DNA of 64,000 nucleotides, taken from contig NZ_CP138991.1 of NCBI RefSeq assembly GCF_044594925.1, positions 2,790,001-2,854,000 on the forward strand, read 5' to 3'. The DNA comes from Maribacter sp044594925. Its GTDB lineage: Bacteria; Bacteroidota; Bacteroidia; Flavobacteriales; Flavobacteriaceae. The notes beneath the pieces are model-generated. The model saw only the letters and a list, made by a program, of their open reading frames with translations, searched no databases and was not told the origin of the DNA. The translations under genes and the position numbers were made by a program. Shown in pieces: positions 9,001-16,614 of the stretch (position 1 is the stretch's first letter; each line of letters opens with the position of its first letter).

Positions 9001-12000
9001 CCCGTGTAGGTATTGCCGTTTACCGTTAAGGTGACTGTATCGCCCGTATTGAAATCACCACTGACCGTTCCCGTTACTGCGACGTTGGCTCCTGCCTCTG
9101 CTGCATTAAGGATGTTGTCCGCAGTGATATCGTCTATCGCCAATACTGGAACTGGAGGAGTCGTATCTACTGTATAAGTCTGTGCATCTGTTGCACTGGC
9201 TGCATTACCCGCTGCGTCTGTTGTCGTTACGCTACCGTCAACCGTAGTGTCGGGGTCCGCCGCCAGGTCACTGCCAGGTACGTCGATACTATAGTCACCG
9301 ACTGCATCCACCGTTCCCGTGTAGGTATTGCCGTTTACCGTTAAGGTAACTGTATCGCCTGTATTAAAATCACCACTGACCGTTCCCGTTACTGCGACGT
9401 TGGCTCCTGCCTCTGCTGCATTAAGGATGTTGTCCGCAGTGATATCGTCTATCGCCAATACTGGAACCGGGGGAACTGTGTCCACCGTATACGTTTGTGT
9501 ATCCGTCGCACTGCCCGTGTTGCCCGCACCGTCCGTTGTCGTTACGCTACCGTCAACCGTAGTGTCGGGGTCCGCCGCCAGGTCACTGCCAGGTACGTCG
9601 ATACTATAGTCGCCAGCTGCATCCACCGTTCCCGTGTAGGTATTGCCGTTTACCGTTAAGGTGACCGTATCGCCCGTATTAAAATCACCACTGACCGTTC
9701 CCGTTACTGCGACGTTGGCTCCTGCCTCTGCTGCATTAAGGATGTTGTCCGCAGTGATATCGTCTATCGCCAATACCGGAACCGGGGAGCAAGAAGCAGT
9801 ATCATTATCGTCCGTAACGGCTGCATTAGTGCCTAAACTATAATCCACACCTGTAGCGGTCACCAATCCATTACCATCAACACTGGTCTGGGGCTCGCCG
9901 GTCCCAAAAGAACCACCATCACCTCCATCGGCATTGGGATTATTGTAGGCTTCATTGGCATCGCTACAACCATCCCCATCACTATCCGTGTTCAGGAAAT
10001 CGAAAGTACCGTCCGCCAACGTATCTATCGGTGTTGTAGTCTCGGCCGCATCATCCGCACCATTACCATCATTATCGTTAAAAACAGCATCATTGGAGTC
10101 TATGACACCATCATCATTGGTATCCAAAGCACCGTTGCCCGCTTCTTCTATATCATAAATACCATCGTTGTCACTGTCCAGGTCCAAGGTGTTTGGCACA
10201 CCGTCGCCATCGGTATCAAAGTCACAGCTCGCTACCGCATTGAAGTTGAATATGTTGTCATCGAAACGTACGCGGTCGTTCGGTTCTGAATTTTGAACAT
10301 CGTAAAAATAATACCTGAAATATTGTTGAACACCCGAATCCATGCTAAAAAGACCAGTGAATATGTTACGATAGTCGGCCGTTTGTGACCCCGAAGGATA
10401 GTCCGGAACCTGAAAATCTTCCGTAATCAAGGTGACATTAGTGAGAAACGTTGGGTCCGTACTGTGTTCCACCGCTATCTTGAACTGGTCCGCCAATGAA
10501 TCCGGCCCTCCGGAATCACTAGTAAAAAAACCAATGGTCAAACTGTTAAAATCTAAATCCTCTGATGGAACGAAGGACAGCTCGGCGTAATCGTTGGCCG
10601 CTTTTGCCGTTGCAAAAGTACTGGTCGAGGCACCCTGTAAAATATAGGTGAACGCAGCATTGTCCGACTCGTCCAGTCCCGAACCGAAAACTACATCCGC
10701 GGTACTTGTGAAAAAACCAGCGTCGGCAGGATCGTTAAAAGAGGCCGAATCGCTCTGACCGCCAGAACCATTATGGTTCCATTGCAGTTCCGGTTGGTCC
10801 GTACATACGGATTCGTCCACATCCAAGATACCATCGTTGTCATCGTCGGAATCACAACTATTATTGATACCATCTGCATCAGGGTCGTTTGCGGTCACCA
10901 CCCCCACTATTGCACCATCGGTGCATGGGTCCACGGGTGGCGCAAAACAAGTAGAAGCATCATTGTCATCGGTAGCTGCTGCATTAGTGCCTAAACTATA
11001 ATCCACACCTGTAGCGGTCACCAATCCATTACCATCAACACTGGTCTGGGGCTCGCCGGTCCCAAAAGAACCACCATCACCTCCATCGGCATTGGGATTA
11101 TTGTAGGCTTCATTGGCATCGCTACAACCATCCCCATCACTATCCGTGTTCAGGAAATCGAAAGTACCGTCCGCCAACGTATCTATCGGTGTTGTAGTCT
11201 CGGCCGCATCATCCGCACCATTACCATCATTATCGTTAAAAACAGCATCATTGGAGTCTATGACACCATCATCATTGGTATCCAAAGCACCGTTGCCCGC
11301 TTCTTCTATATCATAAATACCATCGTTGTCACTGTCCAGGTCCAAGGTGTTTGGCACACCATCGCCATCGGTATCAAAGTCACAGCTCGCTACCGCATTG
11401 AAGTTGAATATGTTGTCATCGAAACGTACGCGGTCGTTCGGTTCTGAATTTTGAACATCGTAAAAATAATACCTGAAATATTGTTGAACACCCGAATCCA
11501 TGCTAAAAAGACCAGTGAATATGTTACGATAGTCGGCCGTTTGTGACCCCGAAGGATAGTCCGGAACCTGAAAATCTTCCGTAATCAAGGTGACATTAGT
11601 GAGAAACGTTGGGTCCGTACTGTGTTCCACCGCTATCTTGAACTGGTCCGCCAATGAATCCGGCCCTCCGGAATCACTAGTAAAAAAACCAATGGTCAAA
11701 CTGTTAAAATCTAAATCCTCTGATGGAACGAAGGACAGCTCGGCGTAATCGTTGGCCGCTTTTGCCGTTGCAAAAGTACTGGTCGAGGCACCCTGTAAAA
11801 TATAGGTGAACGCAGCATTGTCCGACTCGTCCAGTCCCGAACCGAAAACTACATCCGCGGTACTTGTGAAAAAACCAGCGTCGGCAGGATCGTTAAAAGA
11901 GGCCGAATCGCTCTGACCGCCAGAACCATTATGGTTCCATTGCAGTTCCGGTTGGTCCGTACATACGGATTCGTCCACATCCAAGATACCATCGTTGTCA

Positions 12001-12254
12001 TCGTCGGAATCATCAGCATCAGGAACGCCGTCATCGTCAGCATCACCAGGTATTGGCGGACTAATAAAAGATTCAGACGGAACTGTATTTTCTGTAAACT
12101 CCTTATATTTAAGGGGTTGAGTAGACAAATTATCCGCTACACTAAAATTATTGTTTGTTGTTCCTACCCAAAAAAGGCCAGTTTGCCATAATGTGATAAA
12201 GGAGAAAAAAATGAAAGAGATAAAAATATTACTTCTTTTGAGGGCTATCATCAT
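6024..12254 (-). CDS. Giant T9SS type-B adhesin with Ca-binding and Ig-like repeats
   Basis: 2076 residues, secreted. After a signal peptide (about 1-35) come: thrombospondin type-3-like Asp-rich calcium repeats; two near-identical modules (residues about 81-425 and 467-811), each holding a beta-sandwich-like domain with more DxDxDG repeats; eight 105-residue Ig-like repeats (about 824-1656) beginning VPVLAIDDITADN; more DTDGDG/DNDGLTNDEE repeats (about 1657-1970); and a C-terminal gliding-motility-associated sorting domain (about 1975-2076) with VRIYNRWGVLVYE, GVYFYIVNY and a GYLYINR end. That last domain is the type-B signal for type IX secretion. SprB-like adhesins act in surface attachment or gliding. 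It is first in an operon with PorP/SprF and OmpA-family genes. The DNA repeats make copy number unstable and assembly errors possible. Two adjacent ATGs (12254, 12251) could be the start. Confidence 0.92.
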   Translation of the reverse strand: MMIALKRSNIFISFIFFSFITLWQTGLFWVGTTNNNFSVADNLSTQPLKYKEFTENTVPSESFISPPIPGDADDDGVPDADDSDDDNDGILDVDESVCTDQPELQWNHNGSGGQSDSASFNDPADAGFFTSTADVVFGSGLDESDNAAFTYILQGASTSTFATAKAANDYAELSFVPSEDLDFNSLTIGFFTSDSGGPDSLADQFKIAVEHSTDPTFLTNVTLITEDFQVPDYPSGSQTADYRNIFTGLFSMDSGVQQYFRYYFYDVQNSEPNDRVRFDDNIFNFNAVASCDFDTDGDGVPNTLDLDSDNDGIYDIEEAGNGALDTNDDGVIDSNDAVFNDNDGNGADDAAETTTPIDTLADGTFDFLNTDSDGDGCSDANEAYNNPNADGGDGGSFGTGEPQTSVDGNGLVTATGVDYSLGTNAAATDDNDASTCFAPPVDPCTDGAIVGVVTANDPDADGINNSCDSDDDNDGILDVDESVCTDQPELQWNHNGSGGQSDSASFNDPADAGFFTSTADVVFGSGLDESDNAAFTYILQGASTSTFATAKAANDYAELSFVPSEDLDFNSLTIGFFTSDSGGPDSLADQFKIAVEHSTDPTFLTNVTLITEDFQVPDYPSGSQTADYRNIFTGLFSMDSGVQQYFRYYFYDVQNSEPNDRVRFDDNIFNFNAVASCDFDTDGDGVPNTLDLDSDNDGIYDIEEAGNGALDTNDDGVIDSNDAVFNDNDGNGADDAAETTTPIDTLADGTFDFLNTDSDGDGCSDANEAYNNPNADGGDGGSFGTGEPQTSVDGNGLVTATGVDYSLGTNAAVTDDNDTASCSPVPVLAIDDITADNILNAAEAGANVAVTGTVSGDFNTGDTVTLTVNGNTYTGTVDAAGDYSIDVPGSDLAADPDTTVDGSVTTTDGAGNTGSATDTQTYTVDTVPPVPVLAIDDITADNILNAAEAGANVAVTGTVSGDFNTGDTVTLTVNGNTYTGTVDAVGDYSIDVPGSDLAADPDTTVDGSVTTTDAAGNAASATDAQTYTVDTTPPVPVLAIDDITADNILNAAEAGANVAVTGTVSGDFNTGDTVTLTVNGNTYTGTVDAAGDYSISVPGSDLAADPDTTVDGSVTTTDAAGNAASATDAQTYTVDTTPPVPVLAIDDITADNILNAAEAGANVAVTGTVSGDFNTGDTVTLTVNGNTFTGTVDAAGDYSIDVPGSDLAADPDTTVDGSVTTTDAAGNTGSATDAQTYTVDTTPPVPVLAIDDITADNILNAAEAGANVAVTGTVSGDFNTGDTVTLTVNGNTYTGTVDAVGDYSISVPGSDLAADPDTTVDGSVTTTDAAGNAASATDAQTYTVDTTPPVPVLAIDDITADNILNAAEAGANVAVTGTVSGDFNTGDTVTLTVNGNTYTGTVDAVGDYSISVPGSDLAADPDTTVDGSVTTTDAAGNAASATDAQTYTVDTTPPVPVLAIDDITADNILNAAEAGANVAVTGTVSGDFNTGDTVTLTVNGNTFTGTVDAVGDYSISVPGSDLAADPDTTVDGSVTTTDAAGNAASATDAQTYTVDTTPPVPVLAIDDITADNILNAAEAGANVAVTGTVSGDFNTGDTVTLTVNGNTFTGTVHAAGDYSIDVPGSDLAADPDTTVDGSVTTTNAAGAGNATDTQVYKLDSDGDGLTNDEETTGVDDPSTPANPNGETTNPNNEDTDGDGIDDGQEAQDGTDPNDSCDSVGGTPVGADDCDNDGLTNDEETTGVDDPSTPANPNGETTDPNVADTDGDSISDGQEAQDGTDPNDSCDSVGGIPVGASDCDNDGLTNDEETTVGTDPNNPDTDGDGLTDGEEVNNVDDPNTGESPDGTSDPLNPCDPDSLDAACNDTDRDDLTNDEEATLGTDPNNPDTDGDGINDGQEVLDNTNPLDDCDSVGGTSLGTSDCDEDGLTNDEEATAGTDPDKADTDGDGINDGQEVTDGTNPLDPCDSIGGTPPAGAACDLEIISDYIVPGSQGDSVFRIRNIEQFPDNTVRIYNRWGVLVYETKGYDNSGNAFVGISNGRATISVENELPVGVYFYIVNYNDNGTVKTLDGYLYINR
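7271..9790 (-). repeat. Eight tandem 315-bp repeats coding for Ig-like domains
   Basis: A landmark CCAATACTGGAACTGGAGG recurs at 7565, 7880 and 8195, giving a period of 315 bp (105 codons); eight copies are present. Copies differ at a few codons (YTGTVDA/FTGTVDA, AGDYS/VGDYS, SIDVPG/SISVPG), and the combinations are shuffled between copies. That looks like recombination or gene conversion among them. Limits are approximate. Confidence 0.9.
9820..10853 (-). repeat. Long direct repeat, copy closer to the adhesin 3' end
   Basis: This block of about 1.03 kb matches 10978-12012 at a constant offset of 1158 bp (386 codons). Reading the two side by side I found one difference, G at 10203 against A at 11361. 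Homology stops sharply at both ends. It encodes the second large module of the adhesin. Confidence 0.9.
10978..12012 (-). repeat. Long direct repeat, copy closer to the adhesin 5' end
   Basis: This is the partner of 9820-10853 and encodes residues about 81-425 of the adhesin. Near identity, including synonymous positions, points to recent duplication or ongoing gene conversion. The 124 bp between the two copies code for a linker that is not repeated (10854-10977). Confidence 0.9.
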
Positions 12255-13031
12255 GTTAATCGTTCGTTTAATAATTTGTAATACATCACTTTATTATAAA
12301 AACGTCACTTACATTAGCGTAGCTTTTTCTTGCTTATCATTTAATAAATCACCCATTTGGCATATCTATTTAAAAGGATTCGCTAACCTTTAAAAATCAA
12401 AAAAAATGAAGCGCTATCTCCGTTCAACTGTTGATAACCAGTAAAACTGTTCACTGTAATGCGACGATAAAATACTCTTTTAATAAATTTTAACAGTGCC
12501 GAAAGTAGTTGGTCATGGATAACCTTTAAAAGAATTGTTGTGAAAAGTATTTTTTATGATGTAAGAATAGAGCTACATTGTGGTAAAGTTTTTTCGTGTT
12601 CTTTTAAAGATATAATTGTACAAAAAAAATATCCTCTTCATTCTATTAAAAAGTATTACAAACACTAATTAAAAATAAAATTGTCTTTGTTCAATATGTC
12701 CCATGGAATTTACTTCTATTACTTTACAAGTGACACTAACTACTTTGCTTGTGACCACCAAGCTCATTTTAAAGACTGATTTAAAATCTTATCCCATTAG
12801 AACAATTCATAGAAAATGTTTAGGCTATTTCTAATGGCGCAAAAAAATTATACAAGCTTTTTCCATAGGTCCTCTGGGAGCACCATTTCATTTTAATCTG
12901 TTTTAACTATGTAGATATGGAATATTGGTAAGTGCGCTTACAAGTGTATTGGTCTAAAGTAAAACTTCCTTAAATAGTTCCATTTTTTTCAACTAACTTA
13001 CTGTCTATTACCTGCAAACCTCCTAACATAG
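12255..13031. other. 777-bp divergent intergenic region
   Basis: This AT-rich gap separates the divergent adhesin operon and sugar-acid operon and should hold both promoters. I found no exact TTG-N20-TAnnTTTG match on either strand. A 43-codon ORF (12703-12834, plus) begins MEFTSITLQV, but I recognise nothing in it and do not call it a gene. I see no tRNA or strong hairpin. Confidence 0.5.
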
Positions 13032-13916
13032 ATGAAACTAGCCATACATAATTGGATGCGTGCCGAACCCTTAGAAAGCACCATAATTCGAATAGCCGCA
13101 ATGGGGTACACCCATCTTGAAATTCAAGGCACGCCGGAAAACTATAATACTAAGGAAGTAAAAGCATTGCTAGAAGCACATGGCATACAATGTTGGGGTT
13201 CCGTAACCTTAATGTTAGAAGAGCGTAATATGTTGGCCAAAGATTTGACACAGCGTCAAATGTCCGTGCAATATGTACTGGATTTGGCCAAAATGGTCAA
13301 AGAATTGGGTGGTTCAGTTATTTCACTTGTTCCGGCGACGGTAGGAAAGATAATTCCAGACGCAAGACCGGAAGAAGAATGGCAATGGGCTATAGAAGGT
13401 ATTAAAGAATTGTATGCCTATACAGAAGCGAACGGACTAAAAATAGGTATTGAACCTATTAATAGGTTCGAAACCTATTTCATTAACCGTGGTGCACAGG
13501 CTTTGGCTCTGGCCGAAGCGGTAGGACCCAATTGCGGGGTTTGCTTGGATACATTTCACATGAACCTAGAGGAAGAGGATATGTTCGAAACCATGAAAAA
13601 GGTAGGCCACCGTCTTGTTAATTTTCATGTTGCAGATAATAATCGCATGGCACCGGGTATGGGTCATATAGACTGGTCACGGATTATGAGCACTTTAAAG
13701 GAAATAGAGTACGATAAAGTTTTATCGGTAGAGTTTTGTGCTCCCATGGACCGTACACCCGCTAATCCTTATCCAAATTCAATTGATACGGCACCAGTAG
13801 GCTTAAGTGATGAACAACTTAAATTTTTACAGGATCATGGTAGCTCGGCAGTAACAGAAGAATTCTATTCCATGCTAACACAGCAATCTATAGACACCTT
13901 AAAACCTTTTCTATAA
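13032..13916 (+). CDS. Sugar isomerase/epimerase (xylose-isomerase-like TIM barrel)
   Basis: A 294-residue protein of the sugar phosphate isomerase/epimerase (AP endonuclease 2 fold) family. Candidate metal ligands are those of the D-psicose/tagatose 3-epimerase group: E141 (GIEPINRFET), D173 (CLDTFHMN), H199 (NFHVADN) and E234 (SVEFCAP). H176 and H212 are nearby. It is cytosolic with no signal peptide. It opens a four-gene operon, the next gene starting 2 nt after its stop. Paired with an enolase-superfamily dehydratase and a 2-hydroxyacid dehydrogenase, it probably interconverts a keto sugar or related intermediate. The exact substrate cannot be read from the sequence. Confidence 0.85.
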   Translation: MKLAIHNWMRAEPLESTIIRIAAMGYTHLEIQGTPENYNTKEVKALLEAHGIQCWGSVTLMLEERNMLAKDLTQRQMSVQYVLDLAKMVKELGGSVISLVPATVGKIIPDARPEEEWQWAIEGIKELYAYTEANGLKIGIEPINRFETYFINRGAQALALAEAVGPNCGVCLDTFHMNLEEEDMFETMKKVGHRLVNFHVADNNRMAPGMGHIDWSRIMSTLKEIEYDKVLSVEFCAPMDRTPANPYPNSIDTAPVGLSDEQLKFLQDHGSSAVTEEFYSMLTQQSIDTLKPFL

Positions 13917-13918
13917 TT

Positions 13919-15082
13919 ATGAAAATTACCAATGTAGAAGCTTTCTGGTTGCGGTGTCCGATTCCCAAGGAAAAACAACATTTTTCGGATTATGGTCTTC
14001 TGACCAATTTTGATATGACACTCGTCGTTATAACAACAGATTCCGGCCTGCAAGGATTTGGCGAGGCAAAAGCAGCAGTAGGTTCCTCAGGCTCCTGTGC
14101 CAGTATTGTTAGCTGTATTGAAAACGAAATTAAACCCATACTAATAGGGAAAGATGCTCGACATATCTCTAGAATATGGGAGCATATCTATAACGGAACA
14201 CGGGATCACTATGCTTTATCTAGAGGTCGTAAATTTCCTATTTTAGGTAGACGGGGACTAACTATTTCTGCCATGAGTGGTATTGATACAGCATTATGGG
14301 ACCTAAAAGGAAAAGCTTTAGGCGTGCCCGTAGTAGAATTATTAGGCGGAAGTTGCAGGGAACAAATGCCTGCCTATGCCAGTGGTGGTTGGGCCAAGGC
14401 AGATGCTATAGGGGACCAGTTGCTAAACTATACTTCTAAAGGGTTTTCGGGAGTTAAAATGCGTGTCGGTATTATGGATGAAACCGTCCAAGCAAGTATA
14501 ACAAGGGTGAAAGCGGCACGAGAGGCCCTACCGGACCATATTAAACTAATGACCGATGCCCATGGTACTTTCAGCGTCCCTGAAGCGAAACAGTTTTGTA
14601 GGGGTGTAGCCGATTGTCACCTATATTGGTTTGAAGAACCCATTAGTCCCGATAACAGAATTGGTACGGCGGAAGTTAGAGCAAGTACCGATATTCCTAT
14701 TGCAGCCGGCGAAAGTGAATTCACGGCCTTTGACGTTAGGGATATGATAGCGGAAAGAGCATTAGATATTGTACAACCGGATTGCGCTATCATTGGTGGT
14801 ATTACAGAGGCTATGCGCGTAGCACAATTGGCACACACGTACCAGCTAGAACTTGCTCCACATTGTTGGGGTTCTGCATTCTCGTTCATGGCTGGCGTAT
14901 CCGTGGCCTTCGCATCACCATCGGCCAACCTAATTGAGTTTTCCCTAGGTGGTAATCCTATGATGTACGATTTAGTGAAGGAGAAAATAAGCGTAGACGC
15001 GAATGGCATGCTTTCCGAGCCAAAAGAAGCGGGCTTGGGTTTAACCCCAAATTGGGATTTTGTAAGAGAATTTAAACAATAA
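13919..15082 (+). CDS. Enolase-superfamily sugar-acid dehydratase (mandelate racemase type)
   Basis: 387 residues with the capping N-terminal domain and a TIM barrel of the mandelate racemase/muconate lactonizing superfamily. Likely active-site residues: a KxR in place of the usual KxK (K180, R182 in GVKMRVG), metal ligands D213 (TDAHG), E239 (WFEEPI) and E265 (AGESE), and the Asp-His dyad D288 (QPDCA) and H315 (APHCW). The His-containing dyad places it in the mandelate-racemase subgroup, most of whose bacterial members dehydrate aldonic or aldaric acids to 2-keto-3-deoxy acids. It is second in the operon, 2 nt after the isomerase gene. Substrate unknown. Confidence 0.87.
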   Translation: MKITNVEAFWLRCPIPKEKQHFSDYGLLTNFDMTLVVITTDSGLQGFGEAKAAVGSSGSCASIVSCIENEIKPILIGKDARHISRIWEHIYNGTRDHYALSRGRKFPILGRRGLTISAMSGIDTALWDLKGKALGVPVVELLGGSCREQMPAYASGGWAKADAIGDQLLNYTSKGFSGVKMRVGIMDETVQASITRVKAAREALPDHIKLMTDAHGTFSVPEAKQFCRGVADCHLYWFEEPISPDNRIGTAEVRASTDIPIAAGESEFTAFDVRDMIAERALDIVQPDCAIIGGITEAMRVAQLAHTYQLELAPHCWGSAFSFMAGVSVAFASPSANLIEFSLGGNPMMYDLVKEKISVDANGMLSEPKEAGLGLTPNWDFVREFKQ

Positions 15083-15086
15083 TTTC

Positions 15087-15575
15087 ATGGCACGAGCAGT
15101 AAAGATTAATCACGTGGCCCTAGTTGTCAGTAATTTAGAAGAAGCCTGTAGATTCTATGAATATGAGTTGGGACTAGAACCCATTCCTGCCTTTTTATTC
15201 GATTATCCTACTGCATTTTTCAAATTCAATGAAGAGCAGCAATTGCATCTTACGGAATGGGAAGATGCCTACTCCTTTAGAGGTCATATCTGTGTTCAAG
15301 TAGACGATATCAATGCTATTTTCTTTAGAATGAAAGAACTGGGTATTATAGATATTAAGCCCTGGGGTAATGTACGTCAGTTACCTGACGGTGCCCTACA
15401 AATGTTCGTACGGGACCCTTCCGGTAATTTGGTAGAGTTATCCTCCGACCCTGAGGCGCATATAGACCCTAAAATCTTTAAGGACGAACTGTTTAAAGAA
15501 GGAATATATGTCTCCGGTCGAAACGACTTCAGAGGTTACAAATCTAAAGATGCCACTTTATATCACAAAGAATAG
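15087..15575 (+). CDS. VOC-family (glyoxalase/dioxygenase fold) protein
   Basis: 162 residues with a single vicinal-oxygen-chelate domain: INHVALVVSNLEEACRFYE at the N-terminus and MFVRDPSGNLVEL at the end. H9, H67 and E117 are placed as metal ligands of this fold, and H54 may also take part. It lies 4 nt after the dehydratase gene and abuts the dehydrogenase gene with no gap, so it belongs to the sugar-acid pathway. VOC proteins can be isomerases, lyases or dioxygenases, so the step cannot be named. A lactone- or keto-acid-handling role is inference. Confidence 0.8.
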   Translation: MARAVKINHVALVVSNLEEACRFYEYELGLEPIPAFLFDYPTAFFKFNEEQQLHLTEWEDAYSFRGHICVQVDDINAIFFRMKELGIIDIKPWGNVRQLPDGALQMFVRDPSGNLVELSSDPEAHIDPKIFKDELFKEGIYVSGRNDFRGYKSKDATLYHKE

Positions 15576-16538
15576 ATGTCCAAAACCATTTTACTTTTAG
15601 AAACCGTGGCCGATGATGCAATGGAGCTTTTAAACAATGCTTCGGATATGAACATCCTTACAGGTTTTGATGCAGCGTCACTTCAAAAAGGCATAGCGGA
15701 AAATACCATTGATGCCATTATCACACGCGGAAAGGCTCAGGTAAAAGAACCCTTAATAAACCAGCTTCCTAATTTAAAAGTTATATCACGATGTGGTGTG
15801 GGTTTGGATAATATTGATGTTACCGAAGCTACCGAACGGGGAATAAAAGTGGTGAATGCACCAAATTCTAACGCAAATACCATTGCAGAGCATACGATTG
15901 CTTTGCTACTTATGCTGCAAAGAAATCTGTATAACGCCATCACCATGGTCAAGGAAAATCGATGGAATGAGCGTGCAACTTATGTTGGTGATGAGATTCA
16001 TGGAAAGACATTAGGTATTTTAGGCCTTGGCAATATCGGTAAAAAAGTAGCACGTATTGCTGATGCCATGGGTATGAAGGTTATCTATTGGAGTGCTCAA
16101 AAGGAGGATGTCCCCTACCCCTTCTCAAGTCTGGAAGAAGTTTTAAAAACTTCTGACGCCCTGAGTCTCCATCTTCCACTAACTAAGGAAACCGAGCATT
16201 TGATGAACGCCGAAGCCTTGGCAAAAATGAAAACGACAGCCTTGCTCATAAATACGGCAAGAGGAAAAATTATTGACCAAGAGGCACTCTCTAAAGCCTT
16301 AGTTAATAAAGAACTAGGTGGTTTTGCAGCAGATGTTTTGGCTAATGAACCTCCTAAAGAAAAGGAATCCCTAATTCAACTTCCCAATACTTTAATCACG
16401 GCACATGTAGGTAGCCTTACCGCAACCACTTATACACAGATGTGTGTAATGACTGTTGAGAACACCTTAAAAATCCTAAGAGCCGAAGAACCTACATCAA
16501 ATTGTATTTTTAATCGCAAAGCACTAGGGCTTTCCTAA
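15576..16538 (+). CDS. D-isomer-specific 2-hydroxyacid dehydrogenase
   Basis: A 320-residue NAD(P)-dependent dehydrogenase of the phosphoglycerate/glyoxylate/hydroxypyruvate reductase type. It shows the Rossmann motif GILGLGNIGKKVARIA and the conserved catalytic Arg in NTARGKIID, Glu in LANEPP and His in TAHVGS. It has no C-terminal ACT domain, so it is not a serine-biosynthetic SerA of the long type. The start codon follows the VOC gene stop directly, and it is the last gene of the operon. It probably reduces or oxidises a 2-keto/2-hydroxy acid made by the dehydratase branch. Confidence 0.88.
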   Translation: MSKTILLLETVADDAMELLNNASDMNILTGFDAASLQKGIAENTIDAIITRGKAQVKEPLINQLPNLKVISRCGVGLDNIDVTEATERGIKVVNAPNSNANTIAEHTIALLLMLQRNLYNAITMVKENRWNERATYVGDEIHGKTLGILGLGNIGKKVARIADAMGMKVIYWSAQKEDVPYPFSSLEEVLKTSDALSLHLPLTKETEHLMNAEALAKMKTTALLINTARGKIIDQEALSKALVNKELGGFAADVLANEPPKEKESLIQLPNTLITAHVGSLTATTYTQMCVMTVENTLKILRAEEPTSNCIFNRKALGLS

Positions 16539-16614
16539 AAAATCTCAAAACAAAATAGGCCTGCTTTTATTCTTATTCCTTAACTTGAGAAGATTCCAAC
16601 AATATACCGGAAAA

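Noticed and set aside
7271..9790. Long array of regular repeats that could be taken for CRISPR or satellite DNA
   Set aside because: The period is 315 bp, divisible by three, and the array lies in one intact frame of the adhesin, so it is a coding repeat.
6246..12191. Many ORFs on the plus strand across the adhesin gene
   Set aside because: They are shadows of the GC-richer repetitive coding strand; their repeated peptides follow the repeat period and show no signal or domain.
12703..12834. 43-codon ORF in the long intergenic region
   Set aside because: No family resemblance, no clear start context or promoter, and no neighbour on that strand for an operon.
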